64,000 bases of DNA, from NCBI GenBank assembly GCA_025459425.1, contig JALOQF010000027.1, positions 1 to 64,000 on the forward strand. The letters run 5' to 3'. Positions 1 to 9,072 of this stretch are shown here, in pieces; within the stretch, counting starts at the first letter, position 1; each line of letters starts with the position of its first letter. Source of the stretch: Myxococcaceae bacterium. Its GTDB lineage: Bacteria; Myxococcota; Myxococcia; Myxococcales; Myxococcaceae. The position numbers and the translations under genes were made by a program. The notes under the pieces are model-generated. The model saw only the letters and a list, made by a program, of their open reading frames with translations, did no database searches and was not told the origin of the DNA.

Positions 1-652
1 CCACCTCGGCAGTGTCCGCGCCGTCATCAACACGGCCACCGGCCAGGTGGTGCAGGCGCTGGACTACGACGCGTGGGGCAACGTGGTGTCGGACTCGAGC
101 CCCGGCTTCCAGCCCTTCGGTTTCGCTGGCGGCCTGTATGACGTCGACTCGAAGCTGACGCACTTCGGCTGGCGGGAGTACGACGCCAGCACCGGCACCT
201 GGACGTCGAAGGACCCCATCCGCCAGGCCGGCGGGTTGAATGTCTACCTGTACGCGAACGCCAGTCCTGCCAGGCACGTCGATCCGAGCGGCCTTGTTGT
301 TCCCGTCATTATTGTCGCCGGTGTTGCGATTACCGCTGGCGACGTCGCGTTGGCAGCAGCGGCTGGAACTTTGGTGACGTGTGTTGTCAATGGGCCGGCC
401 TGCTTCGGCGCAATCGAAGATGCCCTTTCGCAGCCAGTCAGTGAGCCTGAATGTAACTTCGTTCAGATGGGAAGGGCCGGCGGAAAGGGCGAGCGCGGTC
501 GTACGGGCAAGAACACTGGGACCACCAACCCGTGGAAGCACTGCCGACCTCATCCCACGGATCCCACGAAGATCATCTGCAAGGACGCGAACGGAAAGTG
601 GCCTGTAAAGCCCAAGCCCGAGGGCTTCGATGAGTGGTGGAATTCTAAATGA
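1..652 (+). CDS. RHS repeat-associated protein, C-terminal part with toxin tip (5' end outside window)
   Basis: The frame is open from the first base (codons in phase from position 2), so this is the 3' end of a larger gene. It reads HLGSVRAV, then YDAWGN, then the RHS core signature [19 protein letters not shown] followed by DPSGL near residue 96, which is the usual boundary between the RHS shell and a variable toxin tip. The roughly 118-residue tip begins with a short hydrophobic stretch and ends with a charged region ([32 protein letters not shown]). I do not recognise its catalytic class. The tip DNA is visibly richer in A/T than the shell, as expected for exchangeable toxin cassettes. 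The stop overlaps the start of the next gene by 4 bp (ATGA), a typical toxin-immunity arrangement. The RHS assignment is firm; toxin activity is inferred. Confidence 0.9.
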   Translation, partial: HLGSVRAVINTATGQVVQALDYDAWGNVVSDSSPGFQPFGFAGGLYDVDSKLTHFGWREYDASTGTWTSKDPIRQAGGLNVYLYANASPARHVDPSGLVVPVIIVAGVAITAGDVALAAAAGTLVTCVVNGPACFGAIEDALSQPVSEPECNFVQMGRAGGKGERGRTGKNTGTTNPWKHCRPHPTDPTKIICKDANGKWPVKPKPEGFDEWWNSK

Positions 653-1161
653 CGAGAACCAAATCACTCTCAGAGATTGAGGGGGCCTTCGTCGAGGCAT
701 CGCGAATGCTGGACCAGAGAAAATTGCGGCCAGCCGTTGCTCTTCTTGAGTTCGCGGCAAAGAGTGGCTTGCCCGCTGCTCAAGTAATGTTGGGCTATTG
801 CTACGACAATGGCTCTGGTACAATTCGCTCACGCAAGAAAGCGCTGTTCTGGTATCGGAAGGCCGCCTCGGCTGGTGATCCGGCCGCAGCAGCCAACATC
901 GGGGCAATCTTCCTCAAAGAGGGGAAGAAGGCCGCTGCAATGCGATGGCTTCTCAAGGCAGTTCAGCTCGGCCTCCCCGAAGCGCTTCTCGACATTGCAC
1001 AACTGCAGGGTGGCCCGTTGGCTGCGACACCGGCAGCCCAAGCTTCGCTTCGCCAACTCCTTCGTCACAAGCAACTCATACCAGCCGTTCGCGAGACGGC
1101 GCAGTTGCTGCTTGCGAACGCTGTTGGCGGGCGGCATTCGAAGCCTTCGGCAAGACTGTGA
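649..1161 (+). CDS. Sel1-like repeat protein, candidate immunity protein for the RHS tip
   Basis: 170 residues. ATG at 649 overlaps the RHS stop (ATGA), so the two are translationally coupled. The protein consists of helical Sel1/TPR-like units: residues about 35-75 ([20 protein letters not shown], then [17 protein letters not shown]) and 72-115 ([20 protein letters not shown], then [13 protein letters not shown]). No signal peptide or membrane segment is visible, so it should be cytoplasmic. Sel1-repeat proteins occur as immunity proteins or adaptors next to polymorphic toxins. The role here is inferred from position, overlap and the shared A/T-richer composition with the toxin tip. Confidence 0.8.
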   Translation: MTRTKSLSEIEGAFVEASRMLDQRKLRPAVALLEFAAKSGLPAAQVMLGYCYDNGSGTIRSRKKALFWYRKAASAGDPAAAANIGAIFLKEGKKAAAMRWLLKAVQLGLPEALLDIAQLQGGPLAATPAAQASLRQLLRHKQLIPAVRETAQLLLANAVGGRHSKPSARL

Positions 1162-1224
1162 GAAATCAGCAGATGGGCACCCAGGCGGTGGGACAGGCTC
1201 GCGCTGCTGTCGGTCGAGGCGTCG

Positions 1225-1473
1225 TTGCAACTGGCCTCGCTCCTGACGCAGCGGGTGGCCACCTCGACGTCGGTGGGCTTCTTCAACGACAACGAGTCCT
1301 TCGGGCTGGCCACCGCGGCGAGGGTGGTGACGGTGAATGGGAGGGCCTTCGAGACGACGTGGGACACGGTGTCGCGCACCTTGCATACGAAGTCTTTGGC
1401 CCCGTGGCCGCAGGACGAGTACGAGGCCTCCCAGTGGGAGTCCCTGCCGCCGCCTTCGTGCGCCGGCTGCTAG
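1225..1473 (+). pseudogene. unassigned gene fragment between immunity gene and transposase relic
   Basis: The frame is open after the Sel1 stop but has no ATG or GTG with a ribosome site; the first usable codon is TTG at 1225. The translation is protein-like (SVEASLQLASLLTQR, SVGFFNDNESFGLATAARVV, ETTWDTVSRTLH), so it probably is the remains of a gene. It has no recognisable family and runs directly into the transposase relic. It could be an orphan immunity or toxin fragment from the neighbouring RHS locus, but nothing in the sequence proves this. Confidence 0.3.
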
Positions 1474-1795
1474 CCCTCGTCCCGCCGCCCAACACCCACC
1501 AGCTTCCACGGCGTCTTCGCCCCTCTCGCCGCCTTGCGGGCCACGGTGACACCGAAGCCGACACCGACGACACCAGCACCGAAGCGAAGGACGAAGTGGC
1601 CCAAGCCCACCCGCCGCCTCGACTGGGCCACCCTGCACCAGACACCTTCGGCGCCGACGTCTTGCGCTGCCCCTGCGGCGGCCGACGTTGCCTTCACGCC
1701 ATCCACTCCACCGAGAAGACGGCAAAAGGAGCGTCTCCTCCAACTTGGCCACCGCGTGGCACTCGCCATCTCCTCCCGCTTGCTGGCTGACGGAC
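1456..1795 (+). mobile_element. IS91-type (Y2) transposase C-terminal relic, frameshifted
   Basis: Pieces of one C-terminal transposase sequence appear in alternating frames: FVRRLLALVPPPNTHQ, then after a frameshift FHGVFAPLAALRA (about 1504-1545), RRLDWATLHQ (about 1606), then in another frame TFGADVLRCPCGGRR (about 1647-1688), then ERLLQLGHRVALAISS (about 1735-1780). The order LVPPP, HGVFAP, DVLRCPCGGR is the familiar C-terminal part of IS91/IS801-like transposases, including the CPCG zinc-ribbon motif. The catalytic tyrosine region and ends of the element are absent. A 31-bp block (1654-1684) recurs exactly at 13235-13265. Confidence 0.75.
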
Positions 1796-1896
1796 ACCCT
1801 CTCGACTCACTGGCCATCGCGGGCGGTGCACCCGTCTGCGGCGAGCTCCCGAAGGCATGTCTTCGACATCGACCAGAGATGATCGACTCTGGAAGC

Positions 1897-3105
1897 TCAG
1901 TCGACGAACGGATTTCGACGGCGACGAGGCGCGACGTGGCCCATGACGGCGATGCCGACCGAGTCCTCTTCATCGGGCAAGCGCGGCACAGAGACGTCGA
2001 CCGCCACGCACCCGCCCTGCCGCGACAGCGTGTCGAGCCGGTCACGGGAGTCTGCGAAGTGCACGGTCGAATCACAGACCCGGCAGTACCGCTCGAGAGG
2101 CTTCTCAGTCCGCTCGAGCTCGGCCCACTTCAACGGGCACCTGAAGCCGAAGACGAGGTCACACCGCTCGATGGCGGGCCGGCCGACGCTCGCCAGGAAC
2201 TCGGCACCGACGACCTCTCGCAGCGCCGCCAGCTCCTTCAGCAGCGCCTCTCGCTCCGTGCCTGTCGCGACCTGCACCTTCGACTCGAGCCGCAGCCAGC
2301 GCGCGTGTGACTCGAGCCCACGCTCTTCGAGCGCGTCGGCGTAGACGAGCCTCGCTGTCTCGTCACCGCTCCCGATGGCCTCGAGCATCTCGTCATCGGC
2401 CATCGCGACCCGCGCGGGCCTGGTGGGTTTCGCCAACGAGAACGCGCGGTCGACGAGCGCGTCGTAGCCGCCTGCCAGCGGCCGCAGCGCGTCGAGCAAC
2501 GCGTTCAGGGTCTGGTACCTCTCGGCGGGGTTCGGCCGATGAGCCTTGCGCAGCACCGCCACGAAGCCTGGCGACAGGTCGCTGCGCAACGACTCGAGCG
2601 ACACGACGGGCGCGCCCGCGCACAGGGCGTTGAGCACCTCGAAGTCAGAGCCTCCCGCGAAGGGGTGCCGCAACGTCGCGGCGAACCAGAGCACCGTGGC
2701 GATGGCAAACACGTCGGACGGCACTTCGACGGGCTGCCCTCGGGCCACCTCGGGCGAGAAGAAGAAGTACGCCAATCCAGACTCGCGCTCGCGCGCGCGG
2801 AGGAACCCGTCATGGGGCAGCAGAATGTCATTCGGTGACGTGCTGCGAAGCCGTTGGCCCGGCGAGGTCTGCAGCGCCTCCACGAGGGCGACTCCGAGCG
2901 CGGCGAGCTCGGCCTCCGACAGACGCTCGTTCGACCGGCTCAGCGCTTCGAGCACGCTCGACAGACGCACCACCTCGGCCGACGTGCGCTTCTCCTCGAT
3001 GGGCTGCAGCTCGACCGCCGCCGGCCCGCCCGCAGACTCCCCGCGGCCGTCATCTCCATCGTCGCGCTGAGGCACGACGGGCGGTGTTCGCCGCAACCAC
3101 TTCAT
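1897..3105 (-). CDS. kinase-like C-lobe protein with TIGR02996 motif and Cys cluster
   Basis: About 402 residues from ATG at 3105 (a GTG lies 15 bases upstream, at 3120). Residues about 40-220 align with the C-lobe of bacterial Ser/Thr kinases: SPNDILLPHDG where HRDxxxxNxLL is expected, YFFFSPEVARGQPVEVPSDV (APE-like and SDV motifs) and RPNPAERYQTL. There is no N-lobe, no Gly-rich loop, no HRD and no DFG, so it cannot be an ordinary active kinase. Around residue 265 comes a TIGR02996 repeat-companion motif (ARLVYADALEERG). It is followed by a C-terminal domain with CP, then RYCRVCDSTVHF, that looks metal-binding. A scaffold or regulatory role is inferred; substrate unknown. Confidence 0.75.
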   Translation of the reverse strand: MKWLRRTPPVVPQRDDGDDGRGESAGGPAAVELQPIEEKRTSAEVVRLSSVLEALSRSNERLSEAELAALGVALVEALQTSPGQRLRSTSPNDILLPHDGFLRARERESGLAYFFFSPEVARGQPVEVPSDVFAIATVLWFAATLRHPFAGGSDFEVLNALCAGAPVVSLESLRSDLSPGFVAVLRKAHRPNPAERYQTLNALLDALRPLAGGYDALVDRAFSLAKPTRPARVAMADDEMLEAIGSGDETARLVYADALEERGLESHARWLRLESKVQVATGTEREALLKELAALREVVGAEFLASVGRPAIERCDLVFGFRCPLKWAELERTEKPLERYCRVCDSTVHFADSRDRLDTLSRQGGCVAVDVSVPRLPDEEDSVGIAVMGHVAPRRRRNPFVD

Positions 3106-3358
3106 CAACCGGGAGAGCACGGCCCAGAGCGTACCGATTTTCCCCGGCTCCGCTGCATGTCGGCGCAGGTGGTCTTGACCCGCACGATGGGGGCTGACAG
3201 CTCGCAACGAATTGCCCGCCGTTGCGCGGGCCGGGCGATGACGTGGAGCCAGGCGCGCTGCCCGTTGCTGGTGCCCGTCACCGTCCATCACCGAGCACCT
3301 TCCACCGTGACGACCGTCATTCCTTGCACGTGGTGACGGGCCGTGGAGTCATGAGCGC

Positions 3359-4210
3359 ATGCTGGTGACGAACGCCGTCAGCGCGACCCGTGGCGCCCGC
3401 GTGGTGCTCGCGTCAGCGCTCGTCTCGGTGGTGCTGTGGCTGGTGACGATGGTGGTGTACCGGCTGCTGCCGGTGGGCACCTCGGAGTCCGTGTACGCGG
3501 CCGTCGAGCTCACGTGGCTGGTGGTGTCGGTGCTGTTGCTCGTGGGCGTGCTGATGCTGGCAGGGAGCGTCGACCGGCCGGGGCCGTTGTGGGCGTTGGG
3601 CGTGGCGGTGGGCGTGTCGTCGGCGCTGTCACTGGGTCAAACCCTGCTGCGGATCTTCGTTCAGCCCTCGGCGACGTGGTGGTCGCTGCTCGGAGTGCCC
3701 TCGATGCTGGTGGACCTCACCGAGCGCGGGCTCTTCCTGTGGTGTGTGGTGGTGCTGGCCGGCGCCACGCGACGCTCGTGGACGGTGCCGCTCGCGGTGG
3801 TGAGCCTGGTGGTGGCGCTCGTTCGGTTCACCCTCAGCGGCGCGATGATGGCGGCGCCGGTGTTGGGCCTCGACGTGGTGCAGGTGGTGACGTCGGGGTG
3901 GTACCCGTGGTTTCAGAGCGGAAGCGGCATGGTGGGCGTGGGCGTGCACGTCGCGCTCTGCGTCGGGCTGCTGGCCGGCGTGTCGGCATCGGGAGCACCC
4001 GCACCGAGCAGCGCTGCAGCGCCGCCGCCGCCCACCTCGAGCGCCTCGGACCTCGTCATCGGCGGTGTGCTGCTGCTGGTCGGCCTCGGCGTGACGGTGG
4101 GCTCGTACGTCGCGGCCTCATCAAGCTCGTCGGGTGGCCGGTACGTGGTGGCCACGGGGCTCATCGGCGTGGGGTTGGTGCGGTTGATTCGCGGCGTCGT
4201 GCGGTCGTGA
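3359..4210 (+). CDS. polytopic membrane protein of unknown function
   Basis: 283 residues with about seven to eight hydrophobic segments: near residues 13-35, 48-68, 78-97, 110-135, 142-168, 172-205 and, after an Ala/Pro/Ser-rich linker (about 215-230), 232-255 and a last short one. No conserved catalytic motif is visible. ATG at 3359 lies right after a run of non-coding sequence and divergent from the kinase-like gene. I do not recognise the family; an inner-membrane location is the only safe inference. Codon use is extremely G/C-rich in third positions like the surrounding real genes. Confidence 0.75.
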   Translation: MLVTNAVSATRGARVVLASALVSVVLWLVTMVVYRLLPVGTSESVYAAVELTWLVVSVLLLVGVLMLAGSVDRPGPLWALGVAVGVSSALSLGQTLLRIFVQPSATWWSLLGVPSMLVDLTERGLFLWCVVVLAGATRRSWTVPLAVVSLVVALVRFTLSGAMMAAPVLGLDVVQVVTSGWYPWFQSGSGMVGVGVHVALCVGLLAGVSASGAPAPSSAAAPPPPTSSASDLVIGGVLLLVGLGVTVGSYVAASSSSSGGRYVVATGLIGVGLVRLIRGVVRS

Positions 4211-4287
4211 CCCCTCTGTCCATCGCGCCGTGGGCCTTCCCACCTCGACGGTGACGACCTGGCGAGTGACCAGGGCACGGTCGGGAC

Positions 4288-4475
4288 TTACGCCGGTTCC
4301 AGAGGTCGAACGCCTCGCAAAACGAGCGTGAACGCGACCGCGTCCTCGGCAGCATGGCGACCCTGCGCCGGCAGGAGCGAAGTCCAGCTGTGGCTGACGA
4401 GGCCGAGTCGAGCGGTCTTCCCACTGGTCGCCCCATCGATGGAGCCCCTGAGCGCCAGCCTCGAGTCGGTGAGTC
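4288..4475 (-). pseudogene. duplicated, internally deleted 3' end of the ankyrin gene
   Basis: On the minus strand this reads LALRGSIDGA, then TARLGLVSHSWTSLLPAQG, then AEDAVAFTLVLRGVRPLEPA and a stop. It is a diverged copy of the C-terminus of the ankyrin protein whose 3' end lies at 6602. Compared with that copy it lacks exactly 39 bp (13 codons) between two GGAG motifs (around 4372, against 6687-6726), a microhomology deletion that keeps the frame. Upstream, similarity stops near 4475. It has no start of its own that makes sense, so it is scored as a relic. Confidence 0.7.
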
Positions 4476-4505
4476 TGTGTCGTGTCAGTCCTCGGCTCGC
4501 GCGCC

Positions 4506-4844
4506 TCACCGCTGAGTGGGGTCTTGATTCGATGGCGCTCCGCGAAAAAGGCGGCGGTCGACCCCTTCGTCACCGGGTACGAACCGCTGGAGCTCGGCCT
4601 CGGCATTGTCGACGAAGAGGACCCCGCACGCAGCACACTGCCAGGCGAGTCGAGTCAGACGACGCATCAGCCCGCGCACCCTTCTGCACGCCGCGTCTTT
4701 GTCCGCCGAGCTTGGTTCTTCGATGGCCTCATCGATGCTGTCCAGAAGGCTCAGCCAGTCGACGTCCGAGATGACGTGGGCCTTGGTTGGGAGGCGCTCA
4801 CCGGTGTCCGTGATGGTTGCGCCGCAGGTGCATCCGATCTTCAT
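4506..4844 (-). CDS. small Cys-motif protein of unknown function
   Basis: 112 residues from ATG at 4844. It starts MKIGCTCGATITDTG, has KAHVISDVDW and, in the middle, LAWQCAACGVLFVD. The N-terminal CxC and central CxxC could together bind one metal ion. Between them is an amphipathic helical stretch (EEPSSADKDAACRRVRGLMRR). Similar small CTCG/CxxCG proteins recur in diverse bacteria and are usually annotated hypothetical. No signal peptide or membrane segment is visible. The frame stays open upstream to 4928, but only the ATG at 4844 gives the expected N-terminus. Confidence 0.75.
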   Translation of the reverse strand: MKIGCTCGATITDTGERLPTKAHVISDVDWLSLLDSIDEAIEEPSSADKDAACRRVRGLMRRLTRLAWQCAACGVLFVDNAEAELQRFVPGDEGVDRRLFRGAPSNQDPTQR

Positions 4845-4940
4845 CGAGCCTCCAGCCGACGACGGAGAAGAAGAAAGCGCGAAACCGTGGAGGGGGGCGA
4901 GAGGTCGTTCAGCGGGCCTCCTTGCCACGTTGTCGCTGGT

Positions 4941-5897
4941 TCAACGGCAGAGCCGCTTCGCCAGCCCCTTCACCAACGTCTCGGACAGGCGGGCTGCGAG
5001 GGAGGCTCGGACGAGGGTGCCCTTGGCCGCCTCGGCGGGCACTGTCACCTCGCCACAGCGCAGCACGGCCGTCACCACCAGCATGGCGCCGATGGGCGGA
5101 GCGTTCTCTTCGTGCTCGGAGAGGGTGAGGGTGCACGGCAGCGCCGCGGCGCCTCCCTTGACCGAGCGCGCCCAGCGCTGCGCCACCGATTGGGCGAGCA
5201 CCGACTTCGCCGGAGCCACCTCGAGCGTCGCGGGGCCGTTCTCGCAGGAGGCGAGACCGGGCACGGCGTCGCTGACCACTGCCTCTGAGGCGAGCAGGTC
5301 GGCACCGGCCGGAGGCGCAGGGGGCGGAAAGACGGTGACGACCGTGCGAGGGGCCGCAGTGCCTTGGCCAGCGAGCGCCGCCTTGACGAGCTTCGAGGCC
5401 AGCGCCTGTGCATCAGGCCCCTCGTCCTGGAGCCTGAGGGCGGTCTCATCGCCCGGTGAGTACCGCTCCGTGCCCAGCCGGGACAGGCCGTCGGTGACGG
5501 TGCCGCGAACGACCAGCACCTTCGTCGCGTTCCGGTGGGCCAACAGCCGGCCCCAGAGGAACGCGGCGAGGCGCTGCCCGCAGGACACGGCGGCGGCCAG
5601 CGTGGCCTTCCAGGGTGGAGGCCCTGCCATGTCGCGGCAGTGTCCGACGCCAGCGGTCCACTCGGCGTTCATCGCCGCTGGCCAGAAGGAAGGGGGGCCC
5701 GCCGTGAAGCCCTCGAAGTCCTGTCCCACCATCGCGCCCGGGGGAGCGAACAGCCAGACCCACGCCTCGGTCTCGTCGATGAGGGGCCGCTTTCCGAGGG
5801 CAGCGCGGGTGGCAGCGGCGAGCGCCGGGTGGGACGGCAGCACCACGACTTCGGTGTTGGGGGCGGCGAGCACGAGGGTCAGCGCAGTCGCGAGCAT
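4941..5897 (-). CDS. secreted protein of unknown function
   Basis: 318 residues from ATG at 5897, chosen because it is followed at once by a signal-peptide-like segment (MLATALTLVLAAPNTE). The mature part is Ala-rich with alternating strands and helices and contains CGQRLAAFLWGRLLAH near residue 110 and VLVVRGTVTDGLSRLG shortly after. No family motif was recognised. Genes with this style (short secreted proteins computing no visible enzymatic motif) are frequent next to one another in myxobacterial genomes. The frame continues upstream to 5996, but that extension lacks coding character. Confidence 0.65.
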   Translation of the reverse strand: MLATALTLVLAAPNTEVVVLPSHPALAAATRAALGKRPLIDETEAWVWLFAPPGAMVGQDFEGFTAGPPSFWPAAMNAEWTAGVGHCRDMAGPPPWKATLAAAVSCGQRLAAFLWGRLLAHRNATKVLVVRGTVTDGLSRLGTERYSPGDETALRLQDEGPDAQALASKLVKAALAGQGTAAPRTVVTVFPPPAPPAGADLLASEAVVSDAVPGLASCENGPATLEVAPAKSVLAQSVAQRWARSVKGGAAALPCTLTLSEHEENAPPIGAMLVVTAVLRCGEVTVPAEAAKGTLVRASLAARLSETLVKGLAKRLCR

Positions 5898-6055
5898 GTG
5901 CGAGAAACCACTCCACCCGGGCGAGGCACTCAAGGGCCTTCGTGCGGGCGGGAACCCGTGACGACCGTTCTGGTGAACTCGGCGTACCAGCCACACCGCT
6001 TCGTCAGGGACGCATCGACAGGGTCACGCGGCTGGTGGTCTCTTCGCCTCGCGCG

Positions 6056-6472
6056 TCAGGGCGTGGGGGCCGCTGCGAACCTCGAGGCGACCCCCAGCAG
6101 GCTGCCGAAGTCGTTCATCACGGTGCGCCTGTTCGAGGTCCAGGCCCGGCTCAGCACGTGGGCGTCGAAAGCGCGCTGCTCTGGCTCGGTGAAGAGGCCC
6201 CTGAGGCCTTCGCCGTGGCCCGCGTCGATGACGGAGTTGAGCACCACCTTGCGCTGCGCCGCGGTCAGGCCGGGGCGCTGCAGCACTGCCGCCGCGAGTG
6301 AGACCGGGCTGAGCAGCTCGTCACCACTGAGGTTGCGCCAGCCGTCGCCGCGAATGAACGCTGACGTCGCCCCCACCAGCAGGTCGACGGCCTTCTCGGT
6401 GTTGATCCGCGGATCCGCCAGGAGCCGGGGCAACAGCCGCTGGACCTCTCCGGTGTACGAGTCGGCCTGCAC
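6056..6472 (-). pseudogene. unassigned gene remnant fused in phase behind the ankyrin stop
   Basis: Protein-like minus-strand sequence (VQRLLPRLLADPRINTEKAV, ALLVG-like helices, LTAAQRKVVLNSVIDAGHG) runs in phase all the way from the TAG that ends the ankyrin gene (6602-6604) to a stop at 6056, about 181 codons. The segment between 6602 and 6472 is equally coding-like but has no ATG. The only start candidate, GTG at 6472, falls inside a continuous domain. The simplest reading is that an upstream gene end has been replaced by the ankyrin 3' end, leaving a headless remnant. Function not recognised. Confidence 0.5.
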
Positions 6473-6601
6473 CGGTGGCCCCGCGAAGACCTCCTCGAGC
6501 GCGGGCAGCGCCCAGTCGAGGATCGGGCCGTCCCACAGCGCGACGCCCTTGAGTGCCTGGAGTGGATCGGTCGACAGGCCGTCCAGCAGGACGGTCAGGA
6601 C

Positions 6602-7606
6602 CTACGCCGGCTCCGGAAGTCGAACGCCTGGCAGAACGAGCGTGAACGCGACCGCGTCCTCGGGGGCATTGGGATCCTGCGCCGGCAGGAGCCGATATGT
6701 GGCGAAGAGGTGAAGCGTGCCGCGCGGGAGCGAAGTCCAGATGTGGCTGACGAGGTCGAGTCGAGCGGTCGGCCCAGTGGGCGCCGCATCGATGGAGACC
6801 CTGAGCGCCCGCCGCTCGCCAGGCGCGATGCGTGCCCAGTCCGCCCGATGGAAGAGCTCCATGCGCCGGCGCGAGCAAGGAACCTCTTCGTCGTCGCAGG
6901 TGAGGCGCCACGTGAGTGCCAGCGGCGCTTCTTCCGGCACGGAGCGCGACTCGAGACCGACGTTCTCGAACTCCAGCACGACGCGATGGCGCCTGGCGTC
7001 GCCCTCCAGCGGGAAGGCGCGCAGCCGCCCACGCAACCCTCCGCTCTCGGCGCTCCAGCGGTGTGCTTCGATCGCATCGGCGAGCTCGTCTTGCCCCCTC
7101 GCACGCGCGATCCCGGCCGGATCGGTCGTGCCCAGGGCAGCGATCGAGGGCGAGCGCTCGAGCAGAAAGCGCGCCACGTCCCAGCGATGGTGGCCGACGG
7201 CGATCGCGAGCGCGGTCCTGCCCTCATGCGTTCGTTCGAGGTCGGCGCCCGCGCCGGCGAGCGCCTTCACGACGTCGAGGTCTCCTTGCATCGCCGCGTA
7301 GAAGAGCGGCGGCCATGCCGAATCGGGCACGTTCGGATCAGCGCCACCAGCGAGCAAGATCTCGACCGCTGCGAGCGAGCCGTCGTGGGCAGCAAACGTC
7401 AGGGCGGTCTCCCCGCGTTCGGTCTACCAGTCGGGACGCGCCCCGCGTTCGAGCAAGAGGGCGATCGTCGCCGGATCGCGAGCCAGGTAGATCGGTGCCG
7501 TGCCGTCGCTGAGCGCGTTGGGGTCAGCGCCCGCGTCGATGGCCGCGCGGACCGCCGCGACGTCTCCTCGTGCGACGAGGTTCGTGAACTCCTCGGCCTC
7601 ATCCAT
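6602..7606 (-). pseudogene. ankyrin-repeat protein interrupted by one in-frame TAG
   Basis: From ATG at 7606 (MDEAEEFTNLVARGDVAAV) the frame encodes an ankyrin repeat (AAIDAGADPNALSDGTAPIY) and reaches TAG at 7424-7426. The same phase then continues without any shift (TERGETALTFAAHDGSLAAV, LLAGGADPNVPDS, LALAGAGADLERTHEGRTAL-like) through two or three more repeats. It ends with a C-terminal beta-rich domain (about residues 190-334) finishing GVRLPEPA. A single base change to TAG (for example from CAG or TGG) explains the break; no indel is needed. If a downstream start is used, a truncated protein of 251 codons could still be made. Ankyrin proteins mediate protein contacts; no partner is evident. 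Confidence 0.75.
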
Positions 7607-7665
7607 CGTCTTCTCGGCCTCGTCCCTGGGGTTGGCGCCTCGCGCACCTTAGGCCGCGGCGCATC

Positions 7666-9072
7666 GTGGAACCATCTTGGGACGCCGACCACGCGGTCGC
7701 GGCTGGCGTCCGTAGACTCAGCGGTCTCGTCTCCTTGATAGGCCTGCGCGGGCTCGCCGCGTTGCTCGCTCGGGCGGTGGAGAGCCGAGTGTGTGTGGCT
7801 CGTCTGGCGCGGTGTGCTCCATCTGTGCCGCAGGCACGAACTGTTCGTTGGGGACGTGCGGAACCCCGGGCGGTGCCACCGGAGGTGGCGCATCGGGCGG
7901 CGGCGCTGGGGGCAGCAGCGGTGGTTCGACGGGCACCATCACCGACTACGCCTCGTTCTGTCGGGAAGTCGGTGCGGCCCGGGCGGCCTTCTCGACCCGA
8001 TGCGGCGAGTACACCGCGCAGGGGGCGACCGAGTTCTGGCAAGCGTATTCAGCGGACTGTCTCGCGCGGCCCACGGCGGGATTGGCTGACGGTCGCGCAC
8101 GCTTCGATGCCGCCGCCGCACAGCGGTGCCTCTCTCAATTGCAGCAGACAACCTGTGCGACGGGAATTCCCTCGGGGTGCAGCGGGGTGGTCGTCGGCCT
8201 GATCCCCCTCAACGGCAGTTGCTTCGAGTCTCCGGACTCCTGCGTGGATGGCGCGTGGTGTGACACCTCGATGACGTGCCCCGGCCGCTGTGTGGCGCGC
8301 GTCGCCATCGGGCAGCCCGCGACGTCCCGGACGGTCTGTGTCGACGGCGCGTACGTCTACGGAGGTGTGTGCACCGCCCTTGTTGCGATGGGGCCAATCG
8401 TGCACTCCGACGGGCGGCAGCACGCAGACTCGAGCGTGTCTCAACGGCATGTGCACCAACGGGGTCTGTGGGCCGCGGCTGCCCGATCTCGCCCAGGGGC
8501 AGGCCTGTCGGCCCAACACCAGCCCCGAGTGCGCCAGCCGGCTGCAGTGCGTGAACGACACCTGCGTTGCGCTCGTCGACGTGAACGGGGCCTGCGACGC
8601 CGTGCGCCGGTGCAAGGCCGACCTCTCGTGCGGGCTGGCCAATGCCTGCGTTCGCCCAGGTCCGGCAGGCGCGGCGTGCGGCGACACGCAACCGTGCGCC
8701 TCCGGGCACTATTGTGAGCGCCCTGCGGGCTCGCGGAACGGGACCTGTCGCGTCTTTCGCCAGATGGGAGAAGCGTGCTCGAGCCTCGTCGAGCGCGACA
8801 GTGCGACCATGTACTGCACCGTGAGGGCGGGTCCTCCGGCCGGCACGTGTCAGCTCAAGGGTGGCGTGGGAGCCCCCTGCACTACCGCGACGAGCACCTT
8901 CGCCTGTCGAGAGGGCCTCTACTGCACCGCGACGACGAGCAGCCCCTCTGGCGTGTGCGCCAACAAGAAGTCGACCGGCGCCATGTGCGCCCGCTTCGAG
9001 GAATGCCACAACGCCCCCTGTACGATGGGCCGCTGTGGGCTGCCGAGCCTCTGTCAAAAGCCCACGCCCTGA
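7666..9072 (+). pseudogene. Cys-rich (Dickkopf/EB-like) lipoprotein, multiply frameshifted
   Basis: Coding sequence of a myxobacterial Cys-rich surface lipoprotein is spread over three frames. The hydrophobic signal (VRRLSGLVSLI, about 7708) is in one frame, a possible lipobox-like CAG in another (about 7742), and the body from about 7770 (SVCGSSGAVCSICAAGTNCS, a Gly/Ser spacer, TDYASFCREVGAARAAF) in the third. At about 8391-8400 the body shifts again; GQSCTP to the end (stop 9072) continues in the +1 frame with evenly spaced cysteines (CVNDTCVALVDVNGACD, CRVFRQMGEACSSL). At least two indels separate the parts. Intact relatives are outer-surface proteins of unknown role. Confidence 0.65.
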
